A DNA stretch of 62,846 nucleotides. Source: Pseudomonadota bacterium (GTDB lineage Bacteria > Pseudomonadota > Gammaproteobacteria > Burkholderiales > Thiobacillaceae). Location of the stretch: positions 1 through 62,846 of the forward strand of contig JAKADY010000012.1 in assembly GCA_021826065.1 (NCBI GenBank), read 5' to 3'. The notes below the pieces were generated by a model that was not told the origin of the DNA, did no database searches, and worked only from the letters and a program-made list of their open reading frames with translations. This document shows, piece by piece, positions 47,369-56,775 of the stretch. The translations under genes were made by a program, and so were the position numbers. Positions within the stretch are counted from its first letter, which is position 1. Every line of letters begins with the position of its first letter.

Positions 47369-50300
47369 CTAGCGGGCCCCCACTCCGACCGGGTTGCGGC
47401 TCGCCTCGCGCTCGGGCGTGAGCGGGCGTTCCAGCCAGTCCACGTCGCGATCCTCGATCTTGCGCACCACCACGAACTCGTCGCGGTTGCTGCCCACCGG
47501 GCCGTAGTAGTTGAAGCCGTAGGCCAGCTGCGCATAGCCGCCGATCATGTGCGTGGGCTTGACAACCACGCGCGTGACCGAGTTGAGGATGCCGCCGCGC
47601 TTGCCCGTGGTTGGGCTGCCCGGCACGTTCACGGTCTTCTCCTGGGCGTGGTACATGATGGCCATGCCGCGCGGGACACGCTGGCTGACCACCGCGCGGG
47701 CGACCGTCGCGCCGTTGGCGTTGACGGCCTCGACCCAGTCGTTGTCGCGGATGCCCACGGTCTTGGCGTCCTCCTCCGAGATCCAGACGTAGGGGCCGCC
47801 GCGGAAGAGGTTGAGCATCCTCAGGTTGTCCTGATAGGTGGAGTGGATACCCCACTTGGAGTGCGGCGTGATCCAGTTCAGCACCAGATGCGGCGACTTC
47901 TTGACCGATGCCGGCACGAGCTTGTGGTCCTGCATGTCCAGACCCGGTCGGTAGACGCAGAAGCCCTCGCCGAAGTCCAGCATCCACTGGTGGTCCTGGT
48001 AGAAATGGGCGCGGCCGGTCAGCGTACGGAACGGGATGTGCTCGTGCACGTTGGTGTAGCCGGCGTTGTAGGAGACGTGCTCCGACTCGATGCCCGACCA
48101 GGTCGGCGCGGTGATGATCTTGCGCGGCTGGGCCAGGATGTCGTGGAAGGTGAACTTGTCCTCGTGCCGGCCGGCATAGAGGTGGTGGTGGTCGATGCCG
48201 GTCTTGCGGGACAGCGCCGTCCAAGACTTGTGCGCCACCTCGCCGTTGGTCTCCGGCGCCATGCGCATGACCGCGTCGCACACGGCGATGTCGTCCTTGA
48301 GGCTGGGCATGCCCTGCGACACCCCGGGCTCGGTCACGGTGCGATTGTGGCGCTTCAGCTCCTCGTATTCCTGCTCGGTGTTCCAGTCGATGCCCTTGAC
48401 GTTGTTGCCGAGCTTGACCATCAGCGGCCCCAGGGCGATGAACTTGTTGTAGGTGCTGCCGTAGTCGCGTTCGACCAGTTTCAGCAACGGCATGGTCTTG
48501 CCCGGCACCGGCTCGCTGTCGCCGCGTTTCCAGTCGCGCACCTCACCCAGGGGCTGCGCCAGCTCGAACGGCGAGTCGTGCAACAGGGGCAGCGCCACCA
48601 GGTCCTTGCGCACGCCCAAGTGCTTGGCCGCCAGCGTTGAGAACTTCCTGGCCAGGGCCTGGAAGATCTGCCAGTCGGACTTCGACTCCCAGCCCGGGTT
48701 GACCGCCTCGGACAGCGGGTGGATGAAGGGGTGCATGTCTGTGGTGTTGAGGTCGTTCTTCTCGTACCAGGTGGCCGTGGGCAGGACGATGTCGGAATAG
48801 GCACCGGTGGAGTTCAGACGGAAGTTGATGTCCACCATCAGGTCCAGCTTGCCGACCGGCCCCTCCTCGTGCCAGACCACCTCTTTGTTGTCGCGCCCGG
48901 CACCCCCCTCCTGCAGCACGCCGTTTTGCGCCCCCAGCAGGTGCTTGAGGAAGTACTCGTGCCCCTTGGCCGAGGTGCCGATCAGGTTGGCGCGCCAGAC
49001 GAACAGGTTGCGCGGCCAGTTGACCGGGTTGTCGGGGTCGGCGAAGGCCACATCCAACGCCCCCGACTTGAGCTGCTCGACCACGTACCGGGCCACCCCC
49101 GCCTCGTCCTTGGCGCCAGCCCGCTCGGCCTCGGCCACCAGCTCCAAGGGGTTGCGGTTGAAGTGCGGCGCCGAAGGCAGCCAGCCCAGGCGGGTGGCCA
49201 CCACGTTGTAGTCGGCCAAGGAATAGCCCTTGAAGCGGTCGCTGGCGGTGGCGGCGCGCAGTCCATCGGCCTTGATCGTCTCGTAGCGCCACTGGTCGGT
49301 GTGGAAATACCAGTAGGAGGTGGAGTTCATCTGCCGTGGCGGCCGGTGCCAGTCGAGCGCGAAGGCGATGGGCGCCCAGCCGGCCTGCGGCCGCAGCTTC
49401 TCCTGACCCACATAGTGCGCCCAGCCGCCGCCCGACTGTCCCACGCAGCCGCACATGTGCAGCAGGTTCATGATGGCGCGGTAGCTCATCTCGTTGTGGT
49501 ACCAGTGGTTGACGGCCGCGCCGACGATGACCATGGACTTGCCGTGCGTCTTGGCGGCGTTGTCGGCGAACTCGCGGCCGGTGCGGATGAGATCGGCCCG
49601 TTTGACCCCGGTGATGCGCTCCGCCCAGGCCGGGGTGTAGGGCACGTCGGCGTCGTCATAGGAGGTCGCCACGTTGCCGCCGCCAAGTCCCCGGTCGATG
49701 CCGTACTGCGCCAGGAGCAGGTCGAACACCGAGGCGACATAGACCGTCTCGCCGCTGGCGAGCTTGAGGCGGCGCGCCGGCACGTTGCGCGCGAGGGTGG
49801 CCGGCTCGTCCGGCGTGAAATGCGGGAAGGCGACGCTGATCACCTCCACCCCCGGCTTGCCCAGGCAGGTGAGTTCCGCGCGCATGTCGGCACCCGCGGA
49901 GGTCTTCTCCAGCAGGTTCCACTTGCCCTCCTCGCCCCAGCGGAAGCCGATCGAGCCGTTGGGCACCACGAAGCCGTCGGAGACCTCGTCCCAGACGATG
50001 GTCTTCCACTCCGGGTTGTTCTTCTCGCCGAAGTTGTCGGCGAAGTCGCTGGCGCGCAGATAACGCCCGGTGACGTAGCCCTCGCCTTGGCGGCGCAGGA
50101 TCACCTGCATGGGCAGATCCGTGTATTTGCGTGCGTATTCCTGGAAGTAGGGCACCTGCCGCTCGAGGTAGAACTCCTTCAGGGCCACGTGGCCCATGGC
50201 CAGGAAGGCGGCCGCGTCGGTGCCCTGCCGGACCGGCATCCACAGGTCGGCGAACTTGACGTATTCGGCATAGTCCGGCGCCATCGACACGATCTTGGTG

Positions 50301-51124
50301 CCCTTGTAGCGCGCCTCGATGGCGAAATGCGCGTCGGGCGTGCGCGTCATCGGCAGGTTGGCGCCGGCGATGATGATGTAGGTGGAGTTGTACCAGTCGG
50401 CCGCCTCCGGCACGTCGGTCTGTTCGCCCCAGACTTGGGGGCTCGCCACCGGCAGGTCGCAGTACCAGTCATAGAACGAGCCGCAGAAGCCGCCGATGAG
50501 CGACAGATAGCGGCTGCCGGCGGCATAGGAGATCATGGACATGGCCGGGATGGGGGAGAAGCCGAAGATGCGGTCCGGCCCCCACTTGCCGATGGTATAG
50601 ACGTTGGCGGCGGCGATGATCTCCAGCACCTCGTCCCAGCTCGTGCGCACGAAGCCACCCAGGCCCCGCACCTTGACGTATTTGTCGCGCTTGGCCGGGT
50701 CGGCCTGGATGGCGGCCCAGGCCTCGACCGGGTCCTTGCCACTCTTGCGCTCGGCGCGGTAGAGGTCCAGCAGGCGCCGGCGGATCATCGGATAGCGGAT
50801 GCGGCTGGGCGAATACAGATACCAGGAATACGACGCCCCGCGCTGACAGCCGCGCGGCTCGTGGTTGGGCATGTCGTCGCGTGTGCGCGGATAGTCGGTC
50901 TGCTGCATCTCGAAGCTGACCAGACCGTTCTTGACGAAGATCTTCCAGGAGCACCCCCCCGTGCAGTTCACCCCGTGGGTGGAGCGCACCACCTTGTCGT
51001 GGCGCCAGCGGTTGCGGTAGGCGTCCTCCCACTTGCGGTCCTCGATGGTCTTGATGCCGTGGCCGTTGGCGAAGGGTTCGCGCGGATGGGTGAAGTAGGT
51101 CAGGCGGTCGAGAAAGTGACTCAT
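47369..51124 (-). CDS. narG: Respiratory nitrate reductase alpha subunit (Mo-bis-MGD)
   Basis: Product of 1251 residues, full length. The N-terminus has RSTHGVNCTGGCSWKIFVKN with the His ligand and the cysteines of the FS0 cluster, and NHEPRGCQRGASYSWYLYSP. The region DWYNSTYIIIAGANLPMTRT includes the molybdenum-ligand Asp context. The active site reduces nitrate to nitrite in the cytoplasm. It starts 51 bp after narK2. No Tat signal, as expected for NarG. Confidence 0.98.
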   Translation of the reverse strand: MSHFLDRLTYFTHPREPFANGHGIKTIEDRKWEDAYRNRWRHDKVVRSTHGVNCTGGCSWKIFVKNGLVSFEMQQTDYPRTRDDMPNHEPRGCQRGASYSWYLYSPSRIRYPMIRRRLLDLYRAERKSGKDPVEAWAAIQADPAKRDKYVKVRGLGGFVRTSWDEVLEIIAAANVYTIGKWGPDRIFGFSPIPAMSMISYAAGSRYLSLIGGFCGSFYDWYCDLPVASPQVWGEQTDVPEAADWYNSTYIIIAGANLPMTRTPDAHFAIEARYKGTKIVSMAPDYAEYVKFADLWMPVRQGTDAAAFLAMGHVALKEFYLERQVPYFQEYARKYTDLPMQVILRRQGEGYVTGRYLRASDFADNFGEKNNPEWKTIVWDEVSDGFVVPNGSIGFRWGEEGKWNLLEKTSAGADMRAELTCLGKPGVEVISVAFPHFTPDEPATLARNVPARRLKLASGETVYVASVFDLLLAQYGIDRGLGGGNVATSYDDADVPYTPAWAERITGVKRADLIRTGREFADNAAKTHGKSMVIVGAAVNHWYHNEMSYRAIMNLLHMCGCVGQSGGGWAHYVGQEKLRPQAGWAPIAFALDWHRPPRQMNSTSYWYFHTDQWRYETIKADGLRAATASDRFKGYSLADYNVVATRLGWLPSAPHFNRNPLELVAEAERAGAKDEAGVARYVVEQLKSGALDVAFADPDNPVNWPRNLFVWRANLIGTSAKGHEYFLKHLLGAQNGVLQEGGAGRDNKEVVWHEEGPVGKLDLMVDINFRLNSTGAYSDIVLPTATWYEKNDLNTTDMHPFIHPLSEAVNPGWESKSDWQIFQALARKFSTLAAKHLGVRKDLVALPLLHDSPFELAQPLGEVRDWKRGDSEPVPGKTMPLLKLVERDYGSTYNKFIALGPLMVKLGNNVKGIDWNTEQEYEELKRHNRTVTEPGVSQGMPSLKDDIAVCDAVMRMAPETNGEVAHKSWTALSRKTGIDHHHLYAGRHEDKFTFHDILAQPRKIITAPTWSGIESEHVSYNAGYTNVHEHIPFRTLTGRAHFYQDHQWMLDFGEGFCVYRPGLDMQDHKLVPASVKKSPHLVLNWITPHSKWGIHSTYQDNLRMLNLFRGGPYVWISEEDAKTVGIRDNDWVEAVNANGATVARAVVSQRVPRGMAIMYHAQEKTVNVPGSPTTGKRGGILNSVTRVVVKPTHMIGGYAQLAYGFNYYGPVGSNRDEFVVVRKIEDRDVDWLERPLTPEREASRNPVGVGAR

Positions 51125-51175
51125 GGTTTGCTCCTCAGGGATTCAGGTCTCGGTCGTATGCGCTCAGTACATCGG

Positions 51176-52561
51176 TCAGCAGGGCTTCTCCGCGCCACGC
51201 CGCCAGTAGTACCAGTGGTTCAGCAGCAACCCCAGGCCGTAGAGCGCCACGAAGATCCACAGCGCCGCGTTGGGGCCGCCGGTCAGCGCGAAGGAGCGGC
51301 CGAAGATGATGGGCACGAAGAAACCCAGCAGCAGCACCGCCATGGCCGCGGTGAAACCCAGCACGTGGCTTGCCTGCTTGGGCTCGAAGATCATGACGAT
51401 CTGCTTGAACACGCTGGCGTTGCCGATGCCGGCGCCCAGGAAGATACCCAGCAGCACGATGAAGAAGGGTATGAATTCGGCACTGGAGGCGGGCGCGGTG
51501 AAGAAGGTGAGGCCGGCCGCCGAGCCGATCAGGATGAGGAACACCAGCATGCTCACGTTCGCCCCGCCGAACTTGTCGGCCAGCACACCGCCGACCGGCC
51601 GCACCAGCGCCCCCACCAGCGGGCCGATCCAGGCGTAGGCGAGCGGGTCGGGGGCCTCCGGCAGCTTTCCGAACACCTCCTTGATCAGCAGCGGGGTGGC
51701 GGCGGCGAAGCCGGAGAAGGTGCCGAAGGTGAGGGTGTAGAGGATGGTGGTGATCCAGGTGTGCTTGAGCTTGACCACCTTCATCTGCTCCATGAAGTCA
51801 CCGCGTGCCGGGTGATTCTTCATGCCGAAAAGGATCAGCACGCTCAGCACCAGGGTCGGGATGAGCCAGATGTAGGCGGCGTTCTGCGGCCACATGGGCA
51901 TGGTCTTGATCACCGCCTTGGTCTGCGGGTCGATGACGTTGAAGGTCAGCGGGTCACCGGCCATGGCGCCGAAGATGCCCGCCCCCACGGCCAGTGGCAC
52001 GACGAACTGCGCCACCGAGGTGCCGAGGTTGCCGATGCCCACGTTCACCCCCAAGGCGGTGCCACCCAGCCGCTTGGGGAACCAGAGGTTGATGTTGGCG
52101 GAGGACGAGGAGATCTGGCCGCCGGCACAGAAGCCCGCCATACCGGCCCAGAACAACAGGGTCGTAAATGGCGTGCTGGGGTCCTGCACCACATGGCCGA
52201 TGCCGAAGATGGGGATCAGCAGCGCCACGTTGAAGATGAAGGTGGTCCACATACCGCCGATCTTCAGCACCAGAAAAGTGTGCGGAAAACGCGCCACCGC
52301 GCCCATGAGCAGGGCCATGGCTGGAAGCCAGAAGCGCTGGTCCACGGTGAGATCGAAGCCCAGCCCTGGCAGCCGCACCACCAGCGCACTCCAGGTGAAC
52401 CACACGGCGAAGGCCAGATGCAGGGCCAGCATGGAGATGAACAGGGTGCGGATGGCGAAGCCCTTGTGTGACGCCCAGAACGCCGGGTCTTCAGGGCGCC
52501 ACTCGGCCACATCGAAGAAGCCGCTGTGGCCCGTGGTTTGCGTCTTGCTCAAGGTGGACAT
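51176..52561 (-). CDS. narK2: Nitrate/nitrite transporter, NarK2 (type II) MFS
   Basis: Product of 461 residues with twelve membrane helices. It opens with FDVAEWRPEDPAFWASHKG, a typical NarK2 leader, and carries the nitrate-signature loops GMAGFCAGGQISSSSANINL and later SVFKQIVMIFEP. Conserved Arg residues sit in the first and seventh helices. Type II NarK proteins exchange nitrate for nitrite. It is 43 bp after narK1 and 51 bp before narG. Confidence 0.95.
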   Translation of the reverse strand: MSTLSKTQTTGHSGFFDVAEWRPEDPAFWASHKGFAIRTLFISMLALHLAFAVWFTWSALVVRLPGLGFDLTVDQRFWLPAMALLMGAVARFPHTFLVLKIGGMWTTFIFNVALLIPIFGIGHVVQDPSTPFTTLLFWAGMAGFCAGGQISSSSANINLWFPKRLGGTALGVNVGIGNLGTSVAQFVVPLAVGAGIFGAMAGDPLTFNVIDPQTKAVIKTMPMWPQNAAYIWLIPTLVLSVLILFGMKNHPARGDFMEQMKVVKLKHTWITTILYTLTFGTFSGFAAATPLLIKEVFGKLPEAPDPLAYAWIGPLVGALVRPVGGVLADKFGGANVSMLVFLILIGSAAGLTFFTAPASSAEFIPFFIVLLGIFLGAGIGNASVFKQIVMIFEPKQASHVLGFTAAMAVLLLGFFVPIIFGRSFALTGGPNAALWIFVALYGLGLLLNHWYYWRRGAEKPC

Positions 52562-52604
52562 CTCTCGTTCTCCTTACAGGGGGTTGTTGCGCGTGCGGGG
52601 ATAC

Positions 52605-53864
52605 TCACTCAAGCGGGTCTGTGGCGCGGGCAGGCCTCATCATCAGATCGAGCTTGCGCACCTCGGTGAAGTACATCCAGATCAGGCTCACCCACACCAC
52701 GCCGTACATGAGCATGAAGACCGAGGAGCGGATGCCGGTGAGGTCCACCAGCGCCCCGAACATGATGGGCAGCAGGAACCCGCCCAGGCCGCCGACCAGC
52801 CCGACGATGCCGGAGATCACGCCGATGTTGTGCGGGTACTCGTCGGAGATGTATTTGAAGACGCTCGCCTTGCCGAAGGCGAAGGCCACGCCGACGATGA
52901 ACAGCAGGACCGTGAAGAGCTCGGCGGGGATGTGCAGGCTGAAGGTCTGCGGCCCGGTAACGGTCTGGACGGTGAACTCGGTCTTGGGATAGGACATGAT
53001 GAACAGGCAGATCCAGCTGACCCACAGCACCCACCAGGTCACCTTGTGGGCCCCCCACTTGTCCGACAGCCAGCCGCCCACCGCGCGCAGCACGCCGCCC
53101 GGCAGCGAGAAGGCGGTGGCGAGCAGCGCCGCGGTCTTCAGATCGAAGCCGTACTCGGACACGTAGTACTTGGTCATCCACAGGGCGAGCGCCACATAGC
53201 CGCCGAAGACGATGGAGTAGTACTGGCAGTACTTCCACACCGTGGGGTCCTTGAGTGCCCTGAGTTGGTCACGCACGGTCACGTGCGAGGGCACGCGGTG
53301 TTCCGGGTCGTCGTAGGTGAAAAACCAGAACAACAGCGCGGTGACCAACATGGCCGCGGCGTAGACCTGCGGCACCATGGTCCAGCCATAGGCCACGACG
53401 ATCGCCGGGGCCACCAGCTTGGTCACCGCCGCCCCCGTGTTGCCGGCGCCGAACACCCCCATGGCCATACCCTGGCGATTCTTCTCGAACCAGCGCGCGA
53501 CATAGGCGATGCCCACCGAGAAGGAACCACCGGCCACCCCGACGAACAGGCCGATGACCAGGAAATGCCAGAACGCGGTGGCATAGGCCATCAGCCAGAT
53601 CGGCACCACGGTGGCGAGCATGATCAGGAAAAAGACGATGCGCCCGCCAAACTTGTCGGTCCACATGCCGATCGGCAGACGGATGAGCGAACCGGTCAGC
53701 ACCGGGGTAGCGATGAGGATGCCGAACTCGGTCTCGTTCAGCCCCAGATCGTTCTTGATCGGCACCCCGATCACGGCGAACATCATCCACACCGCAAAGC
53801 ACACGGTGAAGGCAAGCGTGCTCATGATCAGGACGGACCACTGCTTCTGGCTAAGCGATGTCAT
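52605..53864 (-). CDS. narK1: Nitrate transporter, NarK1 (type I) MFS
   Basis: Product of 419 residues with twelve membrane helices. Motifs include RLPIGMWTDKFGGR, VGVAGGSFSVGIAYVARWFE with GVFGAGNTGAAVTKL, and FAFGKASVFKYISDEYP, the two nitrate signatures of the NNP family. Type I NarK is thought to be a proton-nitrate symporter for the start of nitrate respiration. First gene of the nar operon, divergent from narX. Confidence 0.95.
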   Translation of the reverse strand: MTSLSQKQWSVLIMSTLAFTVCFAVWMMFAVIGVPIKNDLGLNETEFGILIATPVLTGSLIRLPIGMWTDKFGGRIVFFLIMLATVVPIWLMAYATAFWHFLVIGLFVGVAGGSFSVGIAYVARWFEKNRQGMAMGVFGAGNTGAAVTKLVAPAIVVAYGWTMVPQVYAAAMLVTALLFWFFTYDDPEHRVPSHVTVRDQLRALKDPTVWKYCQYYSIVFGGYVALALWMTKYYVSEYGFDLKTAALLATAFSLPGGVLRAVGGWLSDKWGAHKVTWWVLWVSWICLFIMSYPKTEFTVQTVTGPQTFSLHIPAELFTVLLFIVGVAFAFGKASVFKYISDEYPHNIGVISGIVGLVGGLGGFLLPIMFGALVDLTGIRSSVFMLMYGVVWVSLIWMYFTEVRKLDLMMRPARATDPLE

Positions 53865-54166
53865 GACACCACATCTGGATCAACATACCTGGATGTCCGT
53901 TGTCGATGCCCTCAGTTTAGGGATCGTGAAGGGCCACGCCAGTGGGGGCCTCAGCTGCAAGAGCCGCGGGAATACCACTTTCGAGGTAGGGTGGTAGAGA
54001 TGTAACCCCTTGTTCCTAAAAGGGCTGCGTGCCCATGCCGCATGCCCTATGCCGCATGCCGGTGCAAAGGGGGTATTCCCACTTCGCCGGCCGGGGTGTA
54101 GTTTCATGACCGCACCGGGCCCCGGTCGCTGACAGGGCCCGCCCACCGAACACCCGAGGCTGTGCG
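53865..54166. promoter_or_regulatory. narK1-narX divergent regulatory region
   Basis: 302 bp with no gene. It contains a NarL-type heptamer TACCACT at 53973-53979 with similar TACC tracts on the opposite strand close by (53984-53996), and a 12-bp direct repeat ATGCCGCATGCC at 54035-54046 and 54049-54060 (period 14 bp). A half FNR site ATCAA lies at 53879-53883, too close to the narK1 start to be a good activator site. GAGG at 54156-54159 serves the narX TTG start. Control by NarL is likely from context; the exact sites are weak. Confidence 0.5.
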
Positions 54167-56065
54167 TTGAACACCTCACCCCTGCGTTTCTTCGAACGCT
54201 CCATGGTCGCCCGGCTGGGCGGGGCGATCGCCGCCATTGCGCTACTGGCGGTGCTGGGCATGTCGGTGTCCAGCATGGTGGCCCTGTCCACGCGTGGAAG
54301 CGGCGAGGCCATCAACCTGGCCGGCAGCCTGCGCATGCAGAGCTGGAAGATGACCGCACTCTACCTGGCCCACCCGAATGGCGACCCGGAGCGCAACCGT
54401 CAGCGCCTGCGCGAGGCGATCGAGACCTTCGAGGCCACGCTGGCCGCCCGCCCCATCGCCGACATGCTGCCGGGCAGCAGCGAGCTCGATCTCGCCGGCA
54501 GCTACGCGCACGTCCGTGAGCAATGGCATACGCGCATCAAGCCGCGCTTTCTGGCCATGGCGCGCGCCCAGGCCGCCCCGCCCGACGCAGGGGATAAGAC
54601 GCTCATCCTGGCCGAGGTAGGCGCCTTCGTCGACACCATTCACAGCCTGGTCAAGCAGATGGAGCTGGCCACCGAGGCCAAGATTCGCGTCATGCAGATG
54701 GTGCTTGGCGTGGCCCTGATCTTCACCCTGCTGATCGTCCTGCTCACCGTCTATGTCATCCACTCCGGGCTGGTGCAACCGCTGCGGACCCTGCTCGCCT
54801 TCTCCAACCGTGTCGGCCAGGGCGACCTCTCGGTGCGCACCGAGCACACGGGCGAAGACGAGCTGGGCCGCCTGGGCCAGGCCTTCAACACCATGGCCGA
54901 AGACCTGTCCAAGCTCTACGCCGACCTGGAGGGACGGGTGCGGCAAAAGACGGCGGAACTGACGCGCAGCAATCAGTCCCTGGAGCTGCTCTACCAGTCG
55001 ATCGCCCGGCTGCACGGCGGCCCGCCCGGTCGCGCGACCTATGCCGCCGTCCTCGACGACATCGCGCGTGTGCTGGGACTGGGACACGGGCTCATCTGTC
55101 TGGGCGAGGCGGGCGGCAGCCACGGCCAGGTCATTGCCAGCACCCTCACCGCGCAGGACCCCGATCCCTGCCGCCAGGCGCGCTGTGACTGGTGTCACGG
55201 CACGGAGAGCACGCGCACCAGCCTCACCCCCGAAGGGGCGCAGCTGATCACCCTGCCGCTGGCGGACGCCGAGCGGCAATACGGCGTAATGATCGTCGTC
55301 GTGCCGCCCGGCGTGCACCCGGAGCCCTGGCAGATCCAGCTGCTGGAGGCACTCTCCCGCCACATCGGCGTGGCCCTGGGCGCCGAGCGGCGCATCGAGC
55401 AGAGCCGGCGCCTGGCGCTGCTGGAGGAACGGGCCGTCATCGCCCGCGAGCTGCACGATTCGCTCGCCCAGTCGCTCGCCTACATGAAGATCCAGGTCAG
55501 CCGCCTGCAATCCGTCCTACGCCAACCCGAAAAGCAGAGCCAGGCCGAGCAGATTCTGCAGGAATTGCGCGAGGGGCTGTATGGCGCCTACCGGCAGTTG
55601 CGCGAGCTGCTGTCCACCTTCCGCCTCAAGATGGAGGGCGAGGACCTGCCCTCGGCGCTGGCCCAGACCGTGGCCGAGTTCACCGCGCGCGGTGGCCTCG
55701 ACATCGCCCTGGACATCGAACGCAGCCGCTGCCAGCTCTCCCCCAACGAGGAGATCCACGTCCTGCACGTGGTGCGCGAGGCCCTGGCCAACGTGCTCAA
55801 CCACGCGCAGGCCCGCCATGCGCGGGTGAGCCTCGCCTGCACCGGAGGCGAGCGGTTGGAGGTGGTGGTCGAGGACGACGGCGTTGGCATCCACAAAGCG
55901 GCCGACCACCACCACTACGGCATGACCATCATGGAGGAGCGGGCCCGCTCGCTCAACGGCGAGATCCGCTTCGAGCCCCGCCCCAGTGGCGGCACCCGTG
56001 TCGTGCTAAGCTTCCGGCCGGCGGCACGTCAGGACGTCATCCCCCTGCAAAGGATCGCCTCATGA
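54167..56065 (+). CDS. narX: Nitrate/nitrite sensor histidine kinase NarX
   Basis: Product of 632 residues from a TTG start with GAGG 8 nt upstream; the first ATG at 54203 is less likely. A transmembrane helix precedes the nitrate-sensing P-box EAINLAGSLRMQSW; a second helix near residue 190 leads to a HAMP domain, a GAF-like part with cysteines (CRQARCDWC), and the HisKA_3 H-box LEERAVIARELHDSLAQSLA with His430. The ATPase end has EDDGVGI. It senses nitrate in the periplasm and phosphorylates NarL. Its stop overlaps the narL start (ATGA). Confidence 0.95.
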   Translation: MNTSPLRFFERSMVARLGGAIAAIALLAVLGMSVSSMVALSTRGSGEAINLAGSLRMQSWKMTALYLAHPNGDPERNRQRLREAIETFEATLAARPIADMLPGSSELDLAGSYAHVREQWHTRIKPRFLAMARAQAAPPDAGDKTLILAEVGAFVDTIHSLVKQMELATEAKIRVMQMVLGVALIFTLLIVLLTVYVIHSGLVQPLRTLLAFSNRVGQGDLSVRTEHTGEDELGRLGQAFNTMAEDLSKLYADLEGRVRQKTAELTRSNQSLELLYQSIARLHGGPPGRATYAAVLDDIARVLGLGHGLICLGEAGGSHGQVIASTLTAQDPDPCRQARCDWCHGTESTRTSLTPEGAQLITLPLADAERQYGVMIVVVPPGVHPEPWQIQLLEALSRHIGVALGAERRIEQSRRLALLEERAVIARELHDSLAQSLAYMKIQVSRLQSVLRQPEKQSQAEQILQELREGLYGAYRQLRELLSTFRLKMEGEDLPSALAQTVAEFTARGGLDIALDIERSRCQLSPNEEIHVLHVVREALANVLNHAQARHARVSLACTGGERLEVVVEDDGVGIHKAADHHHYGMTIMEERARSLNGEIRFEPRPSGGTRVVLSFRPAARQDVIPLQRIAS

Positions 56066-56715
56066 CCGACACCCCCCAACGCGTGCTGATCATCGACGAC
56101 CACCCGCTGTTTCGCCGCGGTGTCATCCAGCTCATCCGCGAGGTGCCCGAGTTCGAGGTGGTGGGCGAGGCCTCCTCGGGTGAGGCGGGCATCGAACTCG
56201 CCCAGAAGCTCAACCCTGACCTGATCCTGCTGGACCTGAACATGCGCGACATGAGCGGGGTGGATGTGCTCAAGGTGATCAAGGCGGGGGGCTGCGACGC
56301 GCGGGTGGTGATGCTCACCGTGTCGGACGCCGAGGCCGACCTGGTGGCGAGCCTGCGCGCCGGCGCGGACGGCTATCTGCTCAAGGAGATGGAGCCCGAG
56401 GACCTGATCGAGAAACTGCGCGAGGCGGCGGCCGGCCAGGTCACCCTCAGCGAGCGGCTCACCGCGCTGCTCGCCCATTCGCTGCGTGCCGAAAGCCAGC
56501 CGCGCGACCCCGAGGCGGCGGGGCTGACCGAGCAGGAACGCCGCATACTGGACCTAATCGCCGCCGGCAAGAGCAACAAGCTGATCGCACGCGAGCTGGA
56601 CATCGCCGAGGGCACGGTTAAGGTGCACGTAAAGCATCTGCTCAGGAAGCTCAACCTGCGCTCACGGGTAGAGGCCGCGGTGTGGGCGATCGAGCACCGG
56701 CGAGTGCGCAGATGA
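56062..56715 (+). CDS. narL: Nitrate response regulator NarL (LuxR-type)
   Basis: Product of 217 residues. Receiver domain: LIIDDHPLFRRGVIQLI, phosphoacceptor in DLILLDLNMRDMSG, VVMLTVSD and LLKEM. C-terminal LuxR helix-turn-helix: LTEQERRILDLIAAGKSNKL followed by IARELDIAEGTVKVHVKHLL, as in E. coli NarL. It should bind heptamers in the nar region. It overlaps narX. Confidence 0.96.
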   Translation: MTDTPQRVLIIDDHPLFRRGVIQLIREVPEFEVVGEASSGEAGIELAQKLNPDLILLDLNMRDMSGVDVLKVIKAGGCDARVVMLTVSDAEADLVASLRAGADGYLLKEMEPEDLIEKLREAAAGQVTLSERLTALLAHSLRAESQPRDPEAAGLTEQERRILDLIAAGKSNKLIARELDIAEGTVKVHVKHLLRKLNLRSRVEAAVWAIEHRRVRR

Positions 56716-56726
56716 GCGCGGCCGCA

Positions 56727-56767
56727 TTGATCCAGGTCAATGCCTCTGGCCGGCCGAGGCTTAACAT
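56727..56767 (+). promoter_or_regulatory. FNR/DNR-type box with -10 upstream of nnrS
   Basis: TTGAT-CCAG-GTCAA (56727-56740) is a strong FNR/DNR-type palindrome. TAACAT (56762-56767; four of six matches to TATAAT) has its centre 31 bp further on, fitting a class II site at about -41. Transcription would start near 56774, only 2 nt before the nnrS ATG. Confidence 0.7.
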
Positions 56768-56775
56768 CGGGGCGC

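Noticed and set aside
48719-52471. A 1250-codon open frame on the plus strand opposite narG and narK2
   Set aside because: It lies entirely antisense to clear narG/narK2 coding sequence, is His/Gly/Val/Arg-rich with no domain, and such long antisense frames are expected at this GC content.
53879-53883. FNR site upstream of narK1
   Set aside because: Only one half-site (ATCAA) is good, and it is 15-20 bp from the start codon, the wrong place for activation.
53973-53996. Well-defined NarL site pair
   Set aside because: One heptamer fits, the opposite ones only loosely; mentioned as part of the regulatory region but not claimed as a proven site.
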